The translations under genes and the position numbers were made by a program. Positions 28,716 through 41,857 of a DNA stretch of 64,000 nt are shown one piece after another (positions within the stretch are counted from its first letter, which is position 1; each line of letters begins with the position of its first letter). Origin of the DNA: Mytilus edulis (taxonomy: Eukaryota > Mollusca > Bivalvia > Mytilida > Mytilidae); contig NC_092346.1 in the NCBI RefSeq assembly GCF_963676685.1, positions 42,653,289-42,717,288 of the forward strand. Reading direction: 5' to 3'. Below the pieces are notes generated by a model. That model was not told where the DNA came from. It made no database searches and saw nothing but the letters and a program-made list of their open reading frames with translations.

Positions 28716-30941
28716 TTTATTTATAACAACATGCATTGACATTTTATAATTGGATGAATACATGCAATTCTCTTACATTAATATTTCACCATTTGTTTAA
28801 AACTGATACAAAAACAGAAGTGGCAAACTATGCATGGGAGTACGATGGGGACCAAAGCTAAATTGTATATATAGTGCTTATAAAACCGTTATAATATTGA
28901 CACAATTCATTTGCTAACATTACTCAAATTCATAAAATATCATAATTATATAGTATCATACAATTTATCACTTGAAATACATGTATAAAGCATTAACATA
29001 TAAATAATGATTGGTATTGAACTGGAGAAGAAAAAACAAAAATATTTTATGCACTTTTTAATGAATTATTCACAGGAATATTTGTCATGTAACACTTGTG
29101 TGTTTAAGGTAATAATTTTCTTTGATTCTTCTAAATTTTTGTGCATACAGACATACCCTAACTTTTTATTATGTTTCTTATTCCAGCAATGTTTAAGTTT
29201 TATTTTGACAAAATTTCTTCCATCTGTACATGATATGTATCAACAAGTTGCCTTCAAAAATATCATTTTATGATTCATATTCTCATAAAGGAGAAGTAAG
29301 ATAATGCCTCTTATATTACCCCTTAAATTCTGAAGAATTAAAAAAAGTATAATATCTAACAATAACTTTCTTCAGATGCTCTCTAGACTTTAAGTCTGTC
29401 AGATATGAGCAATTCTATTTATGAATTTTGCCGTACATATTTTCTCTATGACTTCAGACTACTTGCTTCAAATGAAAATTGCATCAACTGCCATAATAGC
29501 CTAGTAGTTTTGAGAGCTTGTCATAGTAAATTATAATATTTCAATCTCAGCCATTGCTTTTTTCCAAAAGGTATTTGGTGTAAAATATGTTTTATACACA
29601 ATTGTTAATGTGGATCTTTTATTTTGCCCAATGGCCATAACTACATACATAACCCCTTAAAAATGTTCATGATTTCAGTGACATCAATACAGACATCTCT
29701 GGAAATTAACACAATTTTGAAAGGATTCATTGAAGAATTTGTTTATTTTGCTATTTGGGGGGAAAATTATGGTCACCATGCCTCCTACTCTATTTAAAGT
29801 AACATGTACTTTTTTTTTTAAATATTTAAATGCTTATTGTTATGAATAAAGATCTTGATAAATGTCTTAATTTTTTTGTATTGATTGAAAAACATTTATT
29901 TTTATTCCAAGCTACCTTCAATCTATCGGTAATTAAAATGAGTGCCCTGCACTTGCACCTCATTTTAGTTTGGTTGTTTACATGTCCCAAATTGAAGATT
30001 TCATACAATACATAGAAAGTAAAGGGTAAATGCAGAGAATTTATTTTAATGAGATTGAGCTAGCTTAAGCAACCTATGGATTTTTAGTTTTCTCAGTAAA
30101 ATGAGTTTTATGATTATATCTGTATTACTATCCATGACATAAAATATACATAATTTCTGTTGATTCAGTAAGTAGTTCAAATAATTATATATTGTCAGTA
30201 TATATCATAAATACTGCCAAAATAAGACTGTATCAGCCTTTAAGCCAGTGAAAAGGGGAGATGGAAGGATACATCAGAAATTTATGAATAAAAGGAGATG
30301 TGGGGTTTGTTATAAATGAGGCCGCATTTATTAAAGGGCAAAAAAATCAAACATAAAAGAGTCAATACAGTATAATTATTGTCCATAGTTTCATAGAATA
30401 GTATTCACATGCTTAATATATCTCCAATCTTTTCCCTTCAGTATTTTTAGAATATCCTCCATTCAAACTTACTTATTTCAGAATATTCTTTTCAAAATAT
30501 TTAAGGCAGTCCACACTTATTTCAGGACCTATACCATTCAGTTTCAGAATATCCTAAAATCGATTTTTGGTGGTCCTAAAGAAATTTTCGACCTCGCTTC
30601 AATTCAGACTATTTGACAAGATATACTGATTACATAATATTGAGCTACATACCTGTTAAGGATATCCTGAAGTATTGAGGACCCAGTGAAATAATGAACT
30701 TTTGACTGATTATTTTTGAATGGCTGAAATATTTCAGGACCCTAAATCAGAGTATGGAGGCCATTTGGGCTGTATGCTTGAATTATCAGATCCCCAAAAC
30801 CTAATTATATGTGCATGTTTTCATTGAATTTGAGGAAATATTGATATTTATTCTTATTATTGGTAAAGCTATGCTACGTTGCGATAATAACCATTAAATC
30901 ATTTTGAATTTTGAAAATAAAACCTAGAAATAGCAGCCATA

Positions 30942-31072
30942 ATGGGGCCCCCCCCTTTTTGGGAAAAAGTTTGGTTGCTTATATAGGGAATCATTGAAGC
31001 GTGACTGGAGCGGGCCCCCTCTTAGGTCAGTCAGTGGGCCCCCACTTATGAAAATTTCTGGATCCCCCACTG
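30942..31072 (+). mobile_element. CAGAGGCGG-type MITE, 5'-truncated copy
   Basis: Shares 'GCTTATATAGGGAATCA', 'TGAAGCGTGACTGGAGCGGG' and 'CCACTTATGAAAATTTCTGG' with the complete copies at 34394 and 41858 and ends GATCCCCCACTG. The left inverted repeat is missing, so no target duplication can be read. Confidence 0.75.
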
Positions 31073-32179
31073 ATTACATAGTATTAATGCAGAACAATTA
31101 GATATCAAGTCGACGACATGGGTATCTATCAAGTTGGATGTAGAAAATGCATAACCTCCGATTTGAAAAAAATGCCACGGACGGAGAACATATCAATCTA
31201 TTAGTTCAGTAATTTTCATGTCTGCTTTCCATTATGTGACTCAAGAAAAGATTCCAATAAATGGGTATCGAAAAGAGAAAATCGTTGTTAGGGTGTGTTT
31301 GAGCTGTATAATTTGTCTTTAAAACGTACAAAGCATGAGTATTTGATATATCATCTCGCATCAGATTCTATCATTTGAATATATCAAAGCTACAGGTTGG
31401 CTTTATAACATAAAAAAATCACAGCACGAAAAGATGAAATTATATATGGGTCAAGTGAAAAAATCTAATGAATCACAAAAACAGAGTAGTTTTTGTTCGA
31501 ATAGATATTTTTTTTACTAAAAGTACCGTTGACGACAGTCTTTTAAGTTGGATGATGAAAATGCATATCTTCGAGAAAAAAAATTTTGTGTGTGATAACG
31601 GGTTTATAATCTTCAATCACTGAAATTTTTTGGTCTGCCCTTCCACGAAATATTTAATAAGAATTATTTTAAATGTTTAAGAATTTTCGAAAACTCCACC
31701 TGACAACCGATCAGACAATAGTTTTGAGTTGAATCAATGCAGACAAGATCATTAACTGATGCTCATTAGCTAATAAATTCATTTGTCTTTTAAAATATAA
31801 CTGACATATAACGATCGTAATGGTGCTGTGTTGATAAATTTATCGGTTTTCAAGAGCAAAATTGGCAGCGCGTCATCCCTACAATGGCTTCCATTTCTAT
31901 TCTACGATTGTGAAAATGAACTGGCGTAATGGACAAGTAGAATCCGGACTGTAAACCAGTGCATCTGGAAAAGTGTTCGGTTAACCCTCTCATAATCTCA
32001 TTACTACCTGGGACAACAACATCACAGCAAACTGTAAACGTCAGTTGAAAAAATGGATTGACTAAAAAAATCGACATTCATGTAAAAACTAAAAACTAAG
32101 AGTCATAAGGTTTCTGCTTTTACCAACACAGATGAATTTTTACATAGCGAAAGCTCTTAACAGGTTGAGATTTTAAACG

Positions 32180-33130
32180 ACCCAATTGCAATAAGTCTGT
32201 ACTAAAGAATACATGAGCAGCATACCAACATAAAGCCGCTTAAGGATCTGGTAATATACCATTGCTCATACTAAAAGAAGCAGCAAATGGGTGGCTCCCA
32301 TCATTTCCAATCTTTTCAAACCTCCATTGACAATGATGAAATACCAGACGACTAGAAAGATATGACTATCGTTTACTTTTCCAAAAAAATAAAAAGGAAA
32401 AGCATATAGCAGCAATTTATCGTCTGGTATCATTTACTTGAATTCTATTTCATGCAAGGTTCTCGAACATACGACCCACAGTTCAGTCAATACATTTTTG
32501 AAATAGCATATAACATCTTGACCGAAAAACAGCTTGAATTTTATATTATCAAGCTCGTATTATACATCGACGCAGGAAAGCGTCAAATCAAAAAATTAAA
32601 ATAGCCGTCCAAGACGTCAAAATTATTTGGACTAGGGTTCCACAAGATACTGTATTCCATTACTCTTCTAAGTTTCCCCACGAATCAGTTCAACATTTTG
32701 TTTTCAAACTATTCCCGGACGACTGCCTTCTCTTCCATCACACCCGAAGAATTCCCAAGACGAGGTAAAATTACAACAGGACTTTCCAACACTATAGATT
32801 ACTGGAAAACTAAATGACAGATGAAATTTCATTTAAAAAAATGCATTGTTATTCGCATCAACACCAGCATTTAATTAAAATGAGAAATTACTACAAATTA
32901 CAAGGCCACACTCTCTGAACCGACCAGCAAATTACCATGGAATCTTATTGACATCACTACCAAAAAGCATCCAAATCCATCGGATTCATTAGACGAAACA
33001 TAAGAGGTCTCATATATATATATATATATACTACCCTCCGACTATACAAGAGTAGAACCACCTTCAAACAGCTACTACGGAAGCCTTTAGTCTGACAATA
33101 GAGGAGTCCAGCGTGCACTATCAACTATAG
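32180..33130 (+). pseudogene. Decayed LINE reverse transcriptase (Jockey-like), plus strand
   Basis: Conceptual translation with frameshifts and stops gives recognisable RT blocks in order: KPLKD...KEAANG near 32233-32290, SCKVLEH near 32455, VPQ+TV near 32635, LF+DDCLLFHH near 32710 (the usual Y/FADD is damaged), DEVKLQQD near 32760, MKFHLKKC near 32825, and SIGFIRRNIRG near 32965-33010. The order RT palm, thumb, then 'LGFIRRN' is typical of Jockey/CR1-type non-LTR elements. No endonuclease remains and it cannot be active. A TA microsatellite lies inside the 3' part (about 33012-33031). Confidence 0.7.
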
Positions 33131-34393
33131 TGCACCTTAGAAATTATCACCATAGACAGCAGTGGAGTGTATATAATTGTAATTGTATAGTATTTCGAAA
33201 CGTTTTATCTGTAAATGATGACAGGAGAATCGCGGGATTTTAAAATAATATGTCGTTACAAGCAGTCAGTTTGAAAACATCACTAATATGTATTGTTGGC
33301 TTCAGCCTTGCAAAGTAAATAATTAAATCTCATTGAATCCGTATTCATGTGACCTTCAAGTTAATCCTCCAGCTGGATGGGTTAAAGTTATGCATGTTCT
33401 AAGCGTGTTTGACTATTAAAGGAATAGAATGTTAACGTTAAAAGTGAAACAATGGTAAACCATTTCCATGATATTCATTCTTATACAGATAAAACGATGA
33501 TTTTAATATTTAACCTTATTTTTATCTAAAATATGACATCAAACAGGCCTAGAAATATCCAATGGCACGTGCTTGCTATCAACTGTTTTTGTCTTGGGTA
33601 ATATCACCGTCGGCAGTTTTCGGAGATCATCTGATTAATAAGATGGAGTCTAAACTAATTTTCGCACGAAATGCTGATATTAATTGTCAATCATTGTCGA
33701 GCCCATGTATTATTAATAGTCTATTTTATACTTTTTGTCATTTTGATATTCGTTTTAGTATGGTGTAAATTAAATATAAGAAATGGAGTCAGATCGATGA
33801 ACATGAATTCGGGGTCAAAATACTTATTTACGTAAATGCTTAACTATTTCTGTATATACGCGAATAATTCGATTGATGTATATACGTAAATCAAATTCCG
33901 TATATGTAAATCGAATTCTGTGTATTCAGAATTTTATATGGCCTTCCAAATACCGTTTCGATCCCTAACATCACTGAAGAGACATTTATTGTCGAAATCC
34001 GAAAATGGTATTCAAAAAAAATATTAACACCTTATGTTTGTGGCATAGCATCGTGGCCACGAGTTAATTGTTTTCTGTTAGTATTAAATTTATATTAAGA
34101 TCCATTTTGTTACATCTTGTGATCAATTTTATTTGGCAATCGCCAATGGCAGTCAGCAGGGTTAAAGAACACCAGTTGTTCGACCTATTAGTCAAATGCG
34201 TTTTGTTTAAATATACTTCTTCACTTTTTTGGTCTTTTGGAAAATGTTGTTTGTGCTGTATATAGACCCTTCTGCAACGAAATTTGTTTTACATGCACAC
34301 GTATAAAAATTGCGGTTTTTATCCAACGCAATCATAGGTTTGAACGCTGTTTTCATTTTAGACTCGCTCATAATTATTTCTGTATATACGTTA

Positions 34394-34557
34394 CAGAGGC
34401 GGATTTAGGGGGGGGGGGGGGCAGGGGGTCCGGGTCCCCCTTTTTGGTAAAAAAATTGGTTGCTTATATAGGGAATCACTGAAGCGTGACTGGAGCGGGC
34501 CCTTTCTTAGGTCAGTCAGTGGGACCCCACTTATGAAAATTTCTGGATCCGCCACTG
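34394..34557 (+). mobile_element. CAGAGGCGG-type MITE with 5-bp target duplication CGTTA
   Basis: Ends CAGAGGCGGATTTA and TGGATCCGCCACTG are imperfect inverted repeats. Perfect 5-bp duplication CGTTA at 34389-34393 and 34558-34562. It carries a G run, then a C run, then the TATATAGGGAATCACTGAAG block. Confidence 0.8.
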
Positions 34558-36073
34558 CGTTATTTGATTTCTGCCGGTAAAATCGTAATTCGATTTCCTT
34601 ATGTATACGGAATTATTTCTAAATAAACGTGATTTCGATTTACGTATATATACACACGAAGGGCCTACGGTGACCTATAGTTGTTAATGTCTGTGTCATT
34701 TTGGTCTCTTGTGGAGACTGAGTTGTCGGCTCAAATAAATTGGCAATTATACCACATCTTCTTTTTTATATAACTATTTTTTTATATATACTAGTTAGTA
34801 ATCGAATTTGTATTATATTCGTAACTAAGAATCTTTTATCTTGATTCTTTTCCATTGTATAATATTTAAAAATCAAATATGAGAATATAAGTCACATCGG
34901 TCAACATGAATTTGACAGCTTATATATGCCCCTTTCAAACTTTTATTAAATAGACAACTTTCAACAGTTATTAATTAAAAAGTTACTATTTTTCGTTTCA
35001 AAGATAAAATGATAATAGAAATCACGCGAGTAAAAATTCGAGAGCAGCTTAATTACGATTCACGAATGTCTGGTTAATTGAAAGGATCAACAAAACCTTT
35101 CGATCTTTTCTATAAACTAACCCCACTGGACCTCGTTTGTTTAATCCATAATCCGTTTATACACCGGTTGCTTCCCCTGCAGTTGTTTTTATAAGTTTAA
35201 AAGTTAGTACACGAATAGTCAACATTACCAAATATCATAGTCATGGTGAGTTAAACTTTAGATTATTATTACTTCTGTATAGACTTGCATCTAATTTTAA
35301 ACACAGATGAAATTTGATTCATGACCTTATTTTGACTGTATGATTATTGACATTAAATGACCTATAGGCATAAAACTTGTGGCTAAGTGTGCCAGTTCAT
35401 TTCAAGTTAATAGTAATGAATTCAAGACGGTTAGATGGAATGAGAATAAAACTCACTAAATTACAAAATTGAAAGAAGACGATATGATTTTTACACTCAA
35501 AACGAAAGTGAAACACGTGGAGCACTAAAGCATAAAATACTGCAGAGAGTGTACGTGTCTGTCGAAATATTGCTTTTTAACGGTGACAAATAGAAGATAG
35601 AAACTTGATTTTGTTCATATAGTTAGTTATAATTTTTTTTATGAATCGAAATGTTTTAACAGTTTTGGTGTTCTTTGATGTGTAAAAAACTTCCTCTCTT
35701 GTCAAGTTGATCGAAAAAATTAAATTGAACCCAAGTGACTGCCCGTACGCGGCTATAGCAGTATAATAATGACCGTAGCAGTCATGTGGTGATAAGTTCT
35801 GCTTATTCAATAGTTTATTTAAGTTGTGCATTGAATATCTAGTCCAACATTATCATAAATAAAATACTGTGAACAAAAGTAAACGGAGAGCAACTGATTT
35901 ATAAGTAGCTTGAGACGATCCGTGATTGGAATCGGAGTACGACCTCGGATGTACATTTAGAAACCAGAAACTGGAATCGGATGGAGATTCACATGAAGAG
36001 TCAACTATAACAATAACTGAGGACATAACATGCAGTCGTCGGGAAGAATTTACGAAACTTGTTACCGACTACT

Positions 36074-36295
36074 AATATATGAGGGGGCAATAGGGGGGTC
36101 CGTGATTTTGGCCAAAAAGTTAACAAAAATGCATAAATGCTGATAACAGTTAATAAATTGGGTTGAAAACAGTTAACAGCTTTAATCATTTTGTTAATTT
36201 GTCTCAGATAACAGTTAATAACACCTTGAAAAGGGCCAAAACAGGTTAACATACAAAGGTATTGCCCCCCCCCCCCCCCCCCCCCTCATATATTG
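36074..36295. mobile_element. MITE-like element bounded by TATATGAGGGGGCAATA inverted repeats
   Basis: TAATATATGAGGGGGCAATA at the left and its near-complement (TATTGCC, a poly-C run, CTCATATATTGTA) at the right. The right repeat is expanded by a homopolymer C run near 36266-36287, probably replication slippage. The inside repeats AACAGTTAA words. No ORF. Confidence 0.6.
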
Positions 36296-36379
36296 TAGGC
36301 GGAAATAAAAGACCAGACGAAATTATTGTCTGGCAACAAATAAAGTCTACAAATGAAAACAAAGGAGATTGTAATGTCT

Positions 36380-36680
36380 ATCTAACACCTAGTAGAAAAG
36401 AGCAATGGTTAAAGAGACTAATCACAAAAATACTGAACTTAGAGGAAAATCCAATCGGAAAGTCCATAATCACATGGCGAAATCAAATGACAAAACACAT
36501 AAAAAACGAATGGAAAAGAACTGTCATGTTACTGATTTGGTACAGGCATTTTCAAATGTAGAAAATAGTGGATTAAACCTGGTTTTATAGAGCTAACCCT
36601 CTCACTTTGATGACAGTCTCGTCAAATTCTGTTATATTTACAATGATGTGTGAACTAAACAGAAATAATGAATAAAATAG
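36380..36680 (+). repeat. Dispersed mussel repeat family C
   Basis: Carries 'AAAAATACTGAACTTAGAGG', 'AAAATCCAATCGGAAAGTCC', 'ACTGATTTGGTACAGGCATT' and 'TTTATAGAGCTAACCCTCTC'. Two overlapping ORFs (99 and 61 aa) cross it, but I recall the DNA as a common mussel interspersed repeat, and the ORFs do not resemble a protein family. Confidence 0.55.
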
Positions 36681-36689
36681 TCAAAATAT

Positions 36690-36952
36690 GTTAATTCAGT
36701 ACTTGTCGTTTGTTGGTGTGTTACATATTCGTTCATTATTTTTTACATAGATTAGTCCTTTTGTTTTCCAGTTTGAATTGTTTTACATTTGTCATTCCGG
36801 GGCCTTTTATATCTACATATGCGGTATAGGCTTTGTCTATTGTTGAAGGCAGTGCGGTGACTGATTGTTGTTAATTATGATTTCTGTGTAATTTGGTCTC
36901 TTGGGAAGAGTTGTCTCAATGGCAATCGTACCAAATCTTTTTTACATGTATA
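36690..36952 (+). repeat. Dispersed repeat family A, long copy
   Basis: Holds the family A motif order (GAATTGTTTTACATTTGTCA, then GGTCTCTTGGGAAGAGTTGT, then GGCAATCGTACCAAATC). It directly follows repeat family C. Confidence 0.7.
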
Positions 36953-37208
36953 TTGAAACGGACTTCAGTGGACAGTGAAAATGGGAGAAAATCTCTAATT
37001 TCGAATTTAAATTAGAAGGATCATATCATAGGGAACATGTGATCTACGTTTGAAGTTGATTGGACTTAAGATCGGCACGAAGCACACACACAAAACCAAG
37101 CAAAAAGAAAAGCGACACAAACTACCGAAGTAGGAGTGTACTAGCAGTTACAAAATGTTATATTTAAAGCACAATTAAAGTCTATAAATAAACAGATTCT
37201 TCAACAAA

Positions 37209-40200
37209 TTAACAATGTTTTTGGCTTTTTATTAAGGAAATAGAACGTAATTTTTTTTTATAGAAAGTAGCTAGTTCATCAGCACACATCTTTGTTTTTC
37301 TTCTGCTTTTTTTGATACACGATAAGGATCGGAAAAATCCACTGATTCTTGCAGCAAATGTGGTTTTCTTTCCGGCATTTTTGGTACTCATTTTAATGTC
37401 TTTTGCATCTTTTTCGGAATATTCATTCACTTCATTATTTCCAATACTATCACAACTGATTGTCTGTTCTTCGGTTACCTCAGTCTCTTTCTCTGTTTTG
37501 TTTTTCTCAACATCGATTGTTTGATCTGTTGTCTTCCTCTCGTCTTCGTCATTCTCTGTCTCTTCATTTGCTTTGACTATTTTGGAACCATTTTGTTGGT
37601 CCCCATCAATATCGATAGTTTTATTTTTATCGTCTTCATCTGTTTTTACTGTTGTTAAATCATTTTGTTTATTCTGAACAACACCGATAGCTTGGAATAC
37701 TTTCTTCTTTTCGTCCTTTACTCTCTTTTTCTCCATCTTCTTCATTTCTGTCAAGATAAACATTGATGTAGAAATTTTAATGTTTTCATATAAGATTTTA
37801 AACTCCGTGCACTCTGGGTTTATTTTTTGTAGTGTTGATCCGAAATTTACCTATTACCAGCATTTAGTATATTTATTCAGTTCTCTTTGAATTTATAATA
37901 TTAAGTTATACTAAATAAATTTCAAACTGTAAGACAAACTTTTCATGAATCGTGTATGTATATGGAACTCTGAATTAGGCAATTAATTTCTATAAATTAT
38001 ATCATAAAAATGTGAAATATGATAATTGAATTAGAAATTTGTACATTTCTCTTATTGATTTTAATACATCATTGGCAATGTGGTTGTTTGAAGTTAGAAA
38101 AGACTTACGCCTACGGCAACTATATCCATCAAAACTCAATAAGTCAGAAAAAGACTGAAGAAAGTAGACATATTTATATGAAATAAATACCTTTTTCCAA
38201 CATCCTATTTGCTTTTTCACCCATCTTTTTCATCTGTTTTCTCCTCTTTTGTTCCTTCTTCCATTTTGACTTCACATCCTTATTGTGTCTTTGGTTACTC
38301 TTTTCGATTGCTTTGAATTGTGTTTTAACAATCTTTTCCTCTTCTTTAGCTTTTTTCTGTTTTATTTTTTCCTCTTTCATAAGTTCTCTTTTCATTTTCC
38401 TTTCGTCCTTTTTCGTATCTTTGTCATTTATTGATCCTTTCAGTACAGAATTCTGGACTGGATCCTATAATGATAATACAGCATTTTTTAAATAACACAA
38501 CACTCACACGTAAAATTGATATTGAAATGTTGCAAACAAATTGATTACTCACTAAAGATATATTTCAAGATACGTTTAAAAAACGAAGAGTTTATTATCA
38601 AAATGTCAAAAAGTTGTTTAAATTTGAAACAAATAAGATTTACGGCATACGTTTACTTTTTTACATTGGTTAGAGGTATAGGGGGAGGGTTGAGATCTCA
38701 CAAACATGTTTAACCCCGCCGCATTTTTGCGCCTGTCCCAAGTTAGGAGCCTCTGGCCTTTGTTAGTCTTGTATTATTTTAATTTTAGTTTCTTGTGTAC
38801 AATTTGGAAATTAGTATGGCGTTCATTATCACTGGACTAGTATATATTTGTTTAGGGGCCAGCTGAAGGACGCCTCCGGGTGCGGGAATTTCTCGCTACA
38901 TTGAAGACCTGTTGGTGACCCTCTGCTGTTGTTTTTTATTTGGTCGGGTTGTTGTCTCTTTGACACATTCCCCATTTCCATTCTCAATTTTATAAAGTTC
39001 AAATGTACCATTGGAAATCTCTTGATTTTCATTACAACCACCGAAACCCAACTAACTATCACTGACACACAAGCATGAAAAAATCACATCCTTTTGGCTA
39101 AAATAAAATGGAACAACTTTAGCTTTTACCGTTTAGAAAATGTGTAGCAACGCTACGTTAAAGGAATTTTTAATAGAACAGATTTCATCGTGAATATGAA
39201 AAACAGCAATGAAATCACTGTTCCACTTAAAGTATGAAATTGGAATCTTATTACCATTAACATCTACCCCATTATAATATCCCCTTAATTCTCTATTGTA
39301 CCTTATTTATATGTTCGACTGCATTCTTCAATGGATTATCTCCAATTCTCTGCACGTGGATCGGCCTTGTTATTATCATTTCTAGAAAGAAAGAAAAAAA
39401 GAAAAATCTTTTACTTTCTTTTCCTCCAGCCTTTAGATTTGTGGGTCACAGCAGTTACATCAACTAACTTAAGAATTAAAAATATAAACTTTCATCTGAG
39501 ATGATATGATACCTTAATTGTTTCCTTATTTTCTTTCAGATTTGTCATTCTCAGTGAAGAAAATTTGAAACACTTTCATATACCTTTTTTTCTGAATAAG
39601 CGGTATGGGTGTTACTCATTATTAAAGTCTGTACGGTAACATATAGTTATTAATATCTATGTCATTTGGTCTCTTGTGGGGAGTTGTCTCATTTGCAATC
39701 ATACCACATCTTCTTATTTTTGTACACACCAAGAAAACGTATAGAGGTGATAATGCGTAAATATATCAAAGAAGTATTACCCCGTCTTTGCTCTGTTGAT
39801 ATATCCACACCCATTTCTGGTTTCTTTTCTTCCTTATTCATAATTTCTGTTATATCCTCGTCTTTTTCTGATTTCTGCTCTTCCTTATTTTCTCTTTCTG
39901 TTGAAATAAATCAAATAAATATTCAAATGAGGAAAATCAGCTTTGTTATCGTTATGAACAATATACAATTCTAAAGTTATAAACAATAAAAAAGATGTTG
40001 CATGAAATTATTCTCAGTAGATTGTTACAACAGAATCAGTTAAAACGTTCAAATTTTACGCTCTTGTTTGATGACCGAATAGAAATTCGCGAATTTTAGC
40101 GACACATCGTATTTGACCCTTGTCTACCGTTGGAAGCCGTATGTTGACCTCTAGATGTCTGAAGGGGTTTTTGGTCATTGTGCGTCCCATTCATGTTTTA

Positions 40201-41303
40201 CCCATGACTGGAATCTAAAGAGAAAACTCAAACTTAGTAAAATGAAATATAACAGAAAACACCTAACAAAACTGAGAAAAGATGTAGGTTTAAATACAGT
40301 GACAAAAGAGAACGGACTATTTTGAACAATTGACCTGTTTATCTAAATAAGATTTACATATGACATTAGTAATACATACTTAATTCCATTTTCCAAATTA
40401 GCCTCTTTGCCTCAGAAGCCTTTTTGTCTAGTATGTCCTCAAGCGAACACTCGAATTCTGCTGTACTTAAATGGCCTCACAAAACCCGGACACGGTAAAA
40501 TGATCCCTTTCCTCTTGTTGGGCGGACATTGCCATTCTCAACCTATTAATTGTTGAACCAACTATTAATTAAAAATGTATCATACAATCTTTTGTATCAC
40601 CCCCTTTTTCAGTGTAAACAGTATTTATTAATGAAAAATACAAGATATATATTACAATGTTACATAAAGTTCAAATATGGGATTCGGAAACAAGTTTCGA
40701 AATTTTTTTATAAATCCGTCACCCTTTTTTCCTAACCTTTCTTCGTTTTTTTAAATTTCGAAATCTGCTGCAATCAAATATGGCTTCACATTAACAGATT
40801 TTTTGTAGATCTACATGAAATTAATATACATTGAAAAGGATTTTATTTAGGCATGTGTCTTGTTCGGTGTTTGATTTTTAAGTCACTTAATATATTTCAA
40901 ACCTTTTTTCCTGTAGTTGGTATATTGACTTAAATAAATTTTGCTAAATAAGCATTTTTCAGGAAGTTTGTCAATCGTGTAGATTGCATATGACGAGCGA
41001 AAATAGCCATCAGTAACAAAGTTAAACATATGTTTCGTTGAGTTAACACTAATTCTTCCTCTAATTAAACCTAAGACGTTTTTGCATGGTAGATAAACAC
41101 CGGTGACAAAAATATATTGTGACTTGATAGGAGCTATTTCTGAAATGCGGGTTTTTTGTTTTATGGTTGTTCTTTCTAAACATGTTTTATGGTTGTTCTT
41201 TCTAAATAAATAACTGATTGAAAAGTGCATTACTTGAATAAAGTGAAATAACATTACTCACCAGAATCGTCTTTCGAATTTCTTATCTTCAAAAAGCTGA
41301 ATA
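37209..41303 (-). CDS. Lys/Glu-rich protein of unknown function, 5' end uncertain
   Basis: Minus-strand exons with GT/AG ends and matching phases: 40460-40380, 39897-39781, 39381-39302, 38464-38191 and the terminal exon 37747-37209 with TAA. A further small exon, 41303-41262, fits in phase upstream. The encoded part exceeds 360 aa. Order: acidic start (CSLEDILDKKASEAKRLIWK), acidic-basic ENKEEQKSEKDEDI, a less charged MIITRPIHVQRIGDN, a strongly basic helical segment (KEEKIKQKKAKEEEKIV ... KKEQKRRKQMKKMG) likely to form a coiled coil, an acidic Thr/Asp/Glu tract with KTDEDDKNKTIDIDGDQ, and a basic tail (ISGFFRSLSCIKKSRRKTK). No signal peptide, membrane segment or known domain is recognised. 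The 40460 acceptor is a tandem CAGCAG, so one residue may vary. Function is unknown and a lineage-restricted gene is possible. Confidence 0.6.
38695..38995 (+). repeat. Dispersed repeat family B, copy 1
   Basis: Contains 'GGGGCCAGCTGAAGGACGCC', 'TCTCGCTACATTGAAGACCT' and 'GTTGTTGTCTCTTTGACACA'. A second copy lies at 53590-53765 in a fumarase intron. Located in an intron of the Lys/Glu-rich gene. A minus ORF of 79 aa across it is not a gene. Confidence 0.75.
39595..39725 (+). repeat. Dispersed repeat family A, short copy
   Basis: Contains 'GGTCTCTTGTGGGGAGTTGT' and 'GCAATCATACCACATCTTCT'. In an intron of the Lys/Glu-rich gene. Confidence 0.65.
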
Positions 41304-41857
41304 CTAAGAATAAATTTCTAGACCGAAAACTTACTCCGCTGCAGCGTATTGCCGATACTTCGACAATAACGTTGGCATTGGGGATATTTATGACGTCGAA
41401 GTATGGTAACAGCGCTGCCGCATAGATTTCTAAGATTCACTGTATCTACATTTTTTGTGTGATAACACCCAATAAATTGCAATGTGTTGGTCAATAAATT
41501 GTCCACTGTGCTTAAATCAATAAGTTTCACTGTGTTTGTCAAAAAGTTTTTCCAAGTGTTTGTCATTGGTAACAGCACAGCCTGCAGTTTTCTCAGATTC
41601 TTTGTTATCTCCCTTTTCTGTTTGATGATGGCTAATAAGTTGTAATGTCACAGACTTGTTAATTTATTGGGTTAAATTTTATGGGTACAGCAGTCACCAT
41701 CGTGTAACAATTTTAAAAGGAACAATTTAACAGAACACAAAAACATCTAGATTTGAATCACTAGAAGTGTAAGGTCATTGTTAAATTACCAAAAGGAGAT
41801 ATAGAAAGACAAATTAATTGCTGTACAGTGACTTGACAATGAATGACACTTGGTCAC

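Larger units (their letters stand above)
26317..32180. other. Intergenic region downstream of ZFPL1
   Basis: No credible exon chain was found. Contents are a TTAA-flanked inverted-repeat element (27046-27441), a 36-bp tandem repeat (28402-28545), a repeat with 'GTAGACGAAACGTGCGTCTT' at 28605-28715, and a truncated 5-bp-TSD MITE (30942-31072). Two diverged copies of one unit lie near 31125-31250 and 31545-31660 (AAGTTGGATG...GAAAATGCATA). Confidence 0.5.
33131..37208. other. Intergenic repeats and unassigned AT-rich DNA
   Basis: No gene is supported. Besides the listed elements, a repeat with 'CAGCAGGGTTAAAGAACACC' + 'AGTTGTTCGACCTATTAGTC' lies at 34148-34380; its start recurs at 63922 at the right edge. 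A fragment of the GCATCACTGAAGAGACATG repeat lies near 33967. The stretch 35200-36000 holds nothing I recognise; ATG directly before a GTGAGT donor at about 35244 could be a first exon but cannot be supported. Confidence 0.4.

Noticed and set aside
31850..32077. 75-aa minus-strand ORF
   Set aside because: No domain, no splice partners, opposite strand to the adjacent LINE remnant.
36262..36590. 99-aa and 61-aa plus-strand ORFs after the poly-C run
   Set aside because: The DNA matches a dispersed mussel repeat in memory, and the two overlapping frames are both open by composition; no domain is seen.
41318..41578. 86-aa minus-strand ORF as the 5' exon of the Lys/Glu-rich gene
   Set aside because: Its best donor (GTAAGT near 41330) would leave an intron of under 30 nt to the next candidate exon, and its repeats (LTNTVKLIDL, LTNTLQFIG) look non-coding; unresolved.
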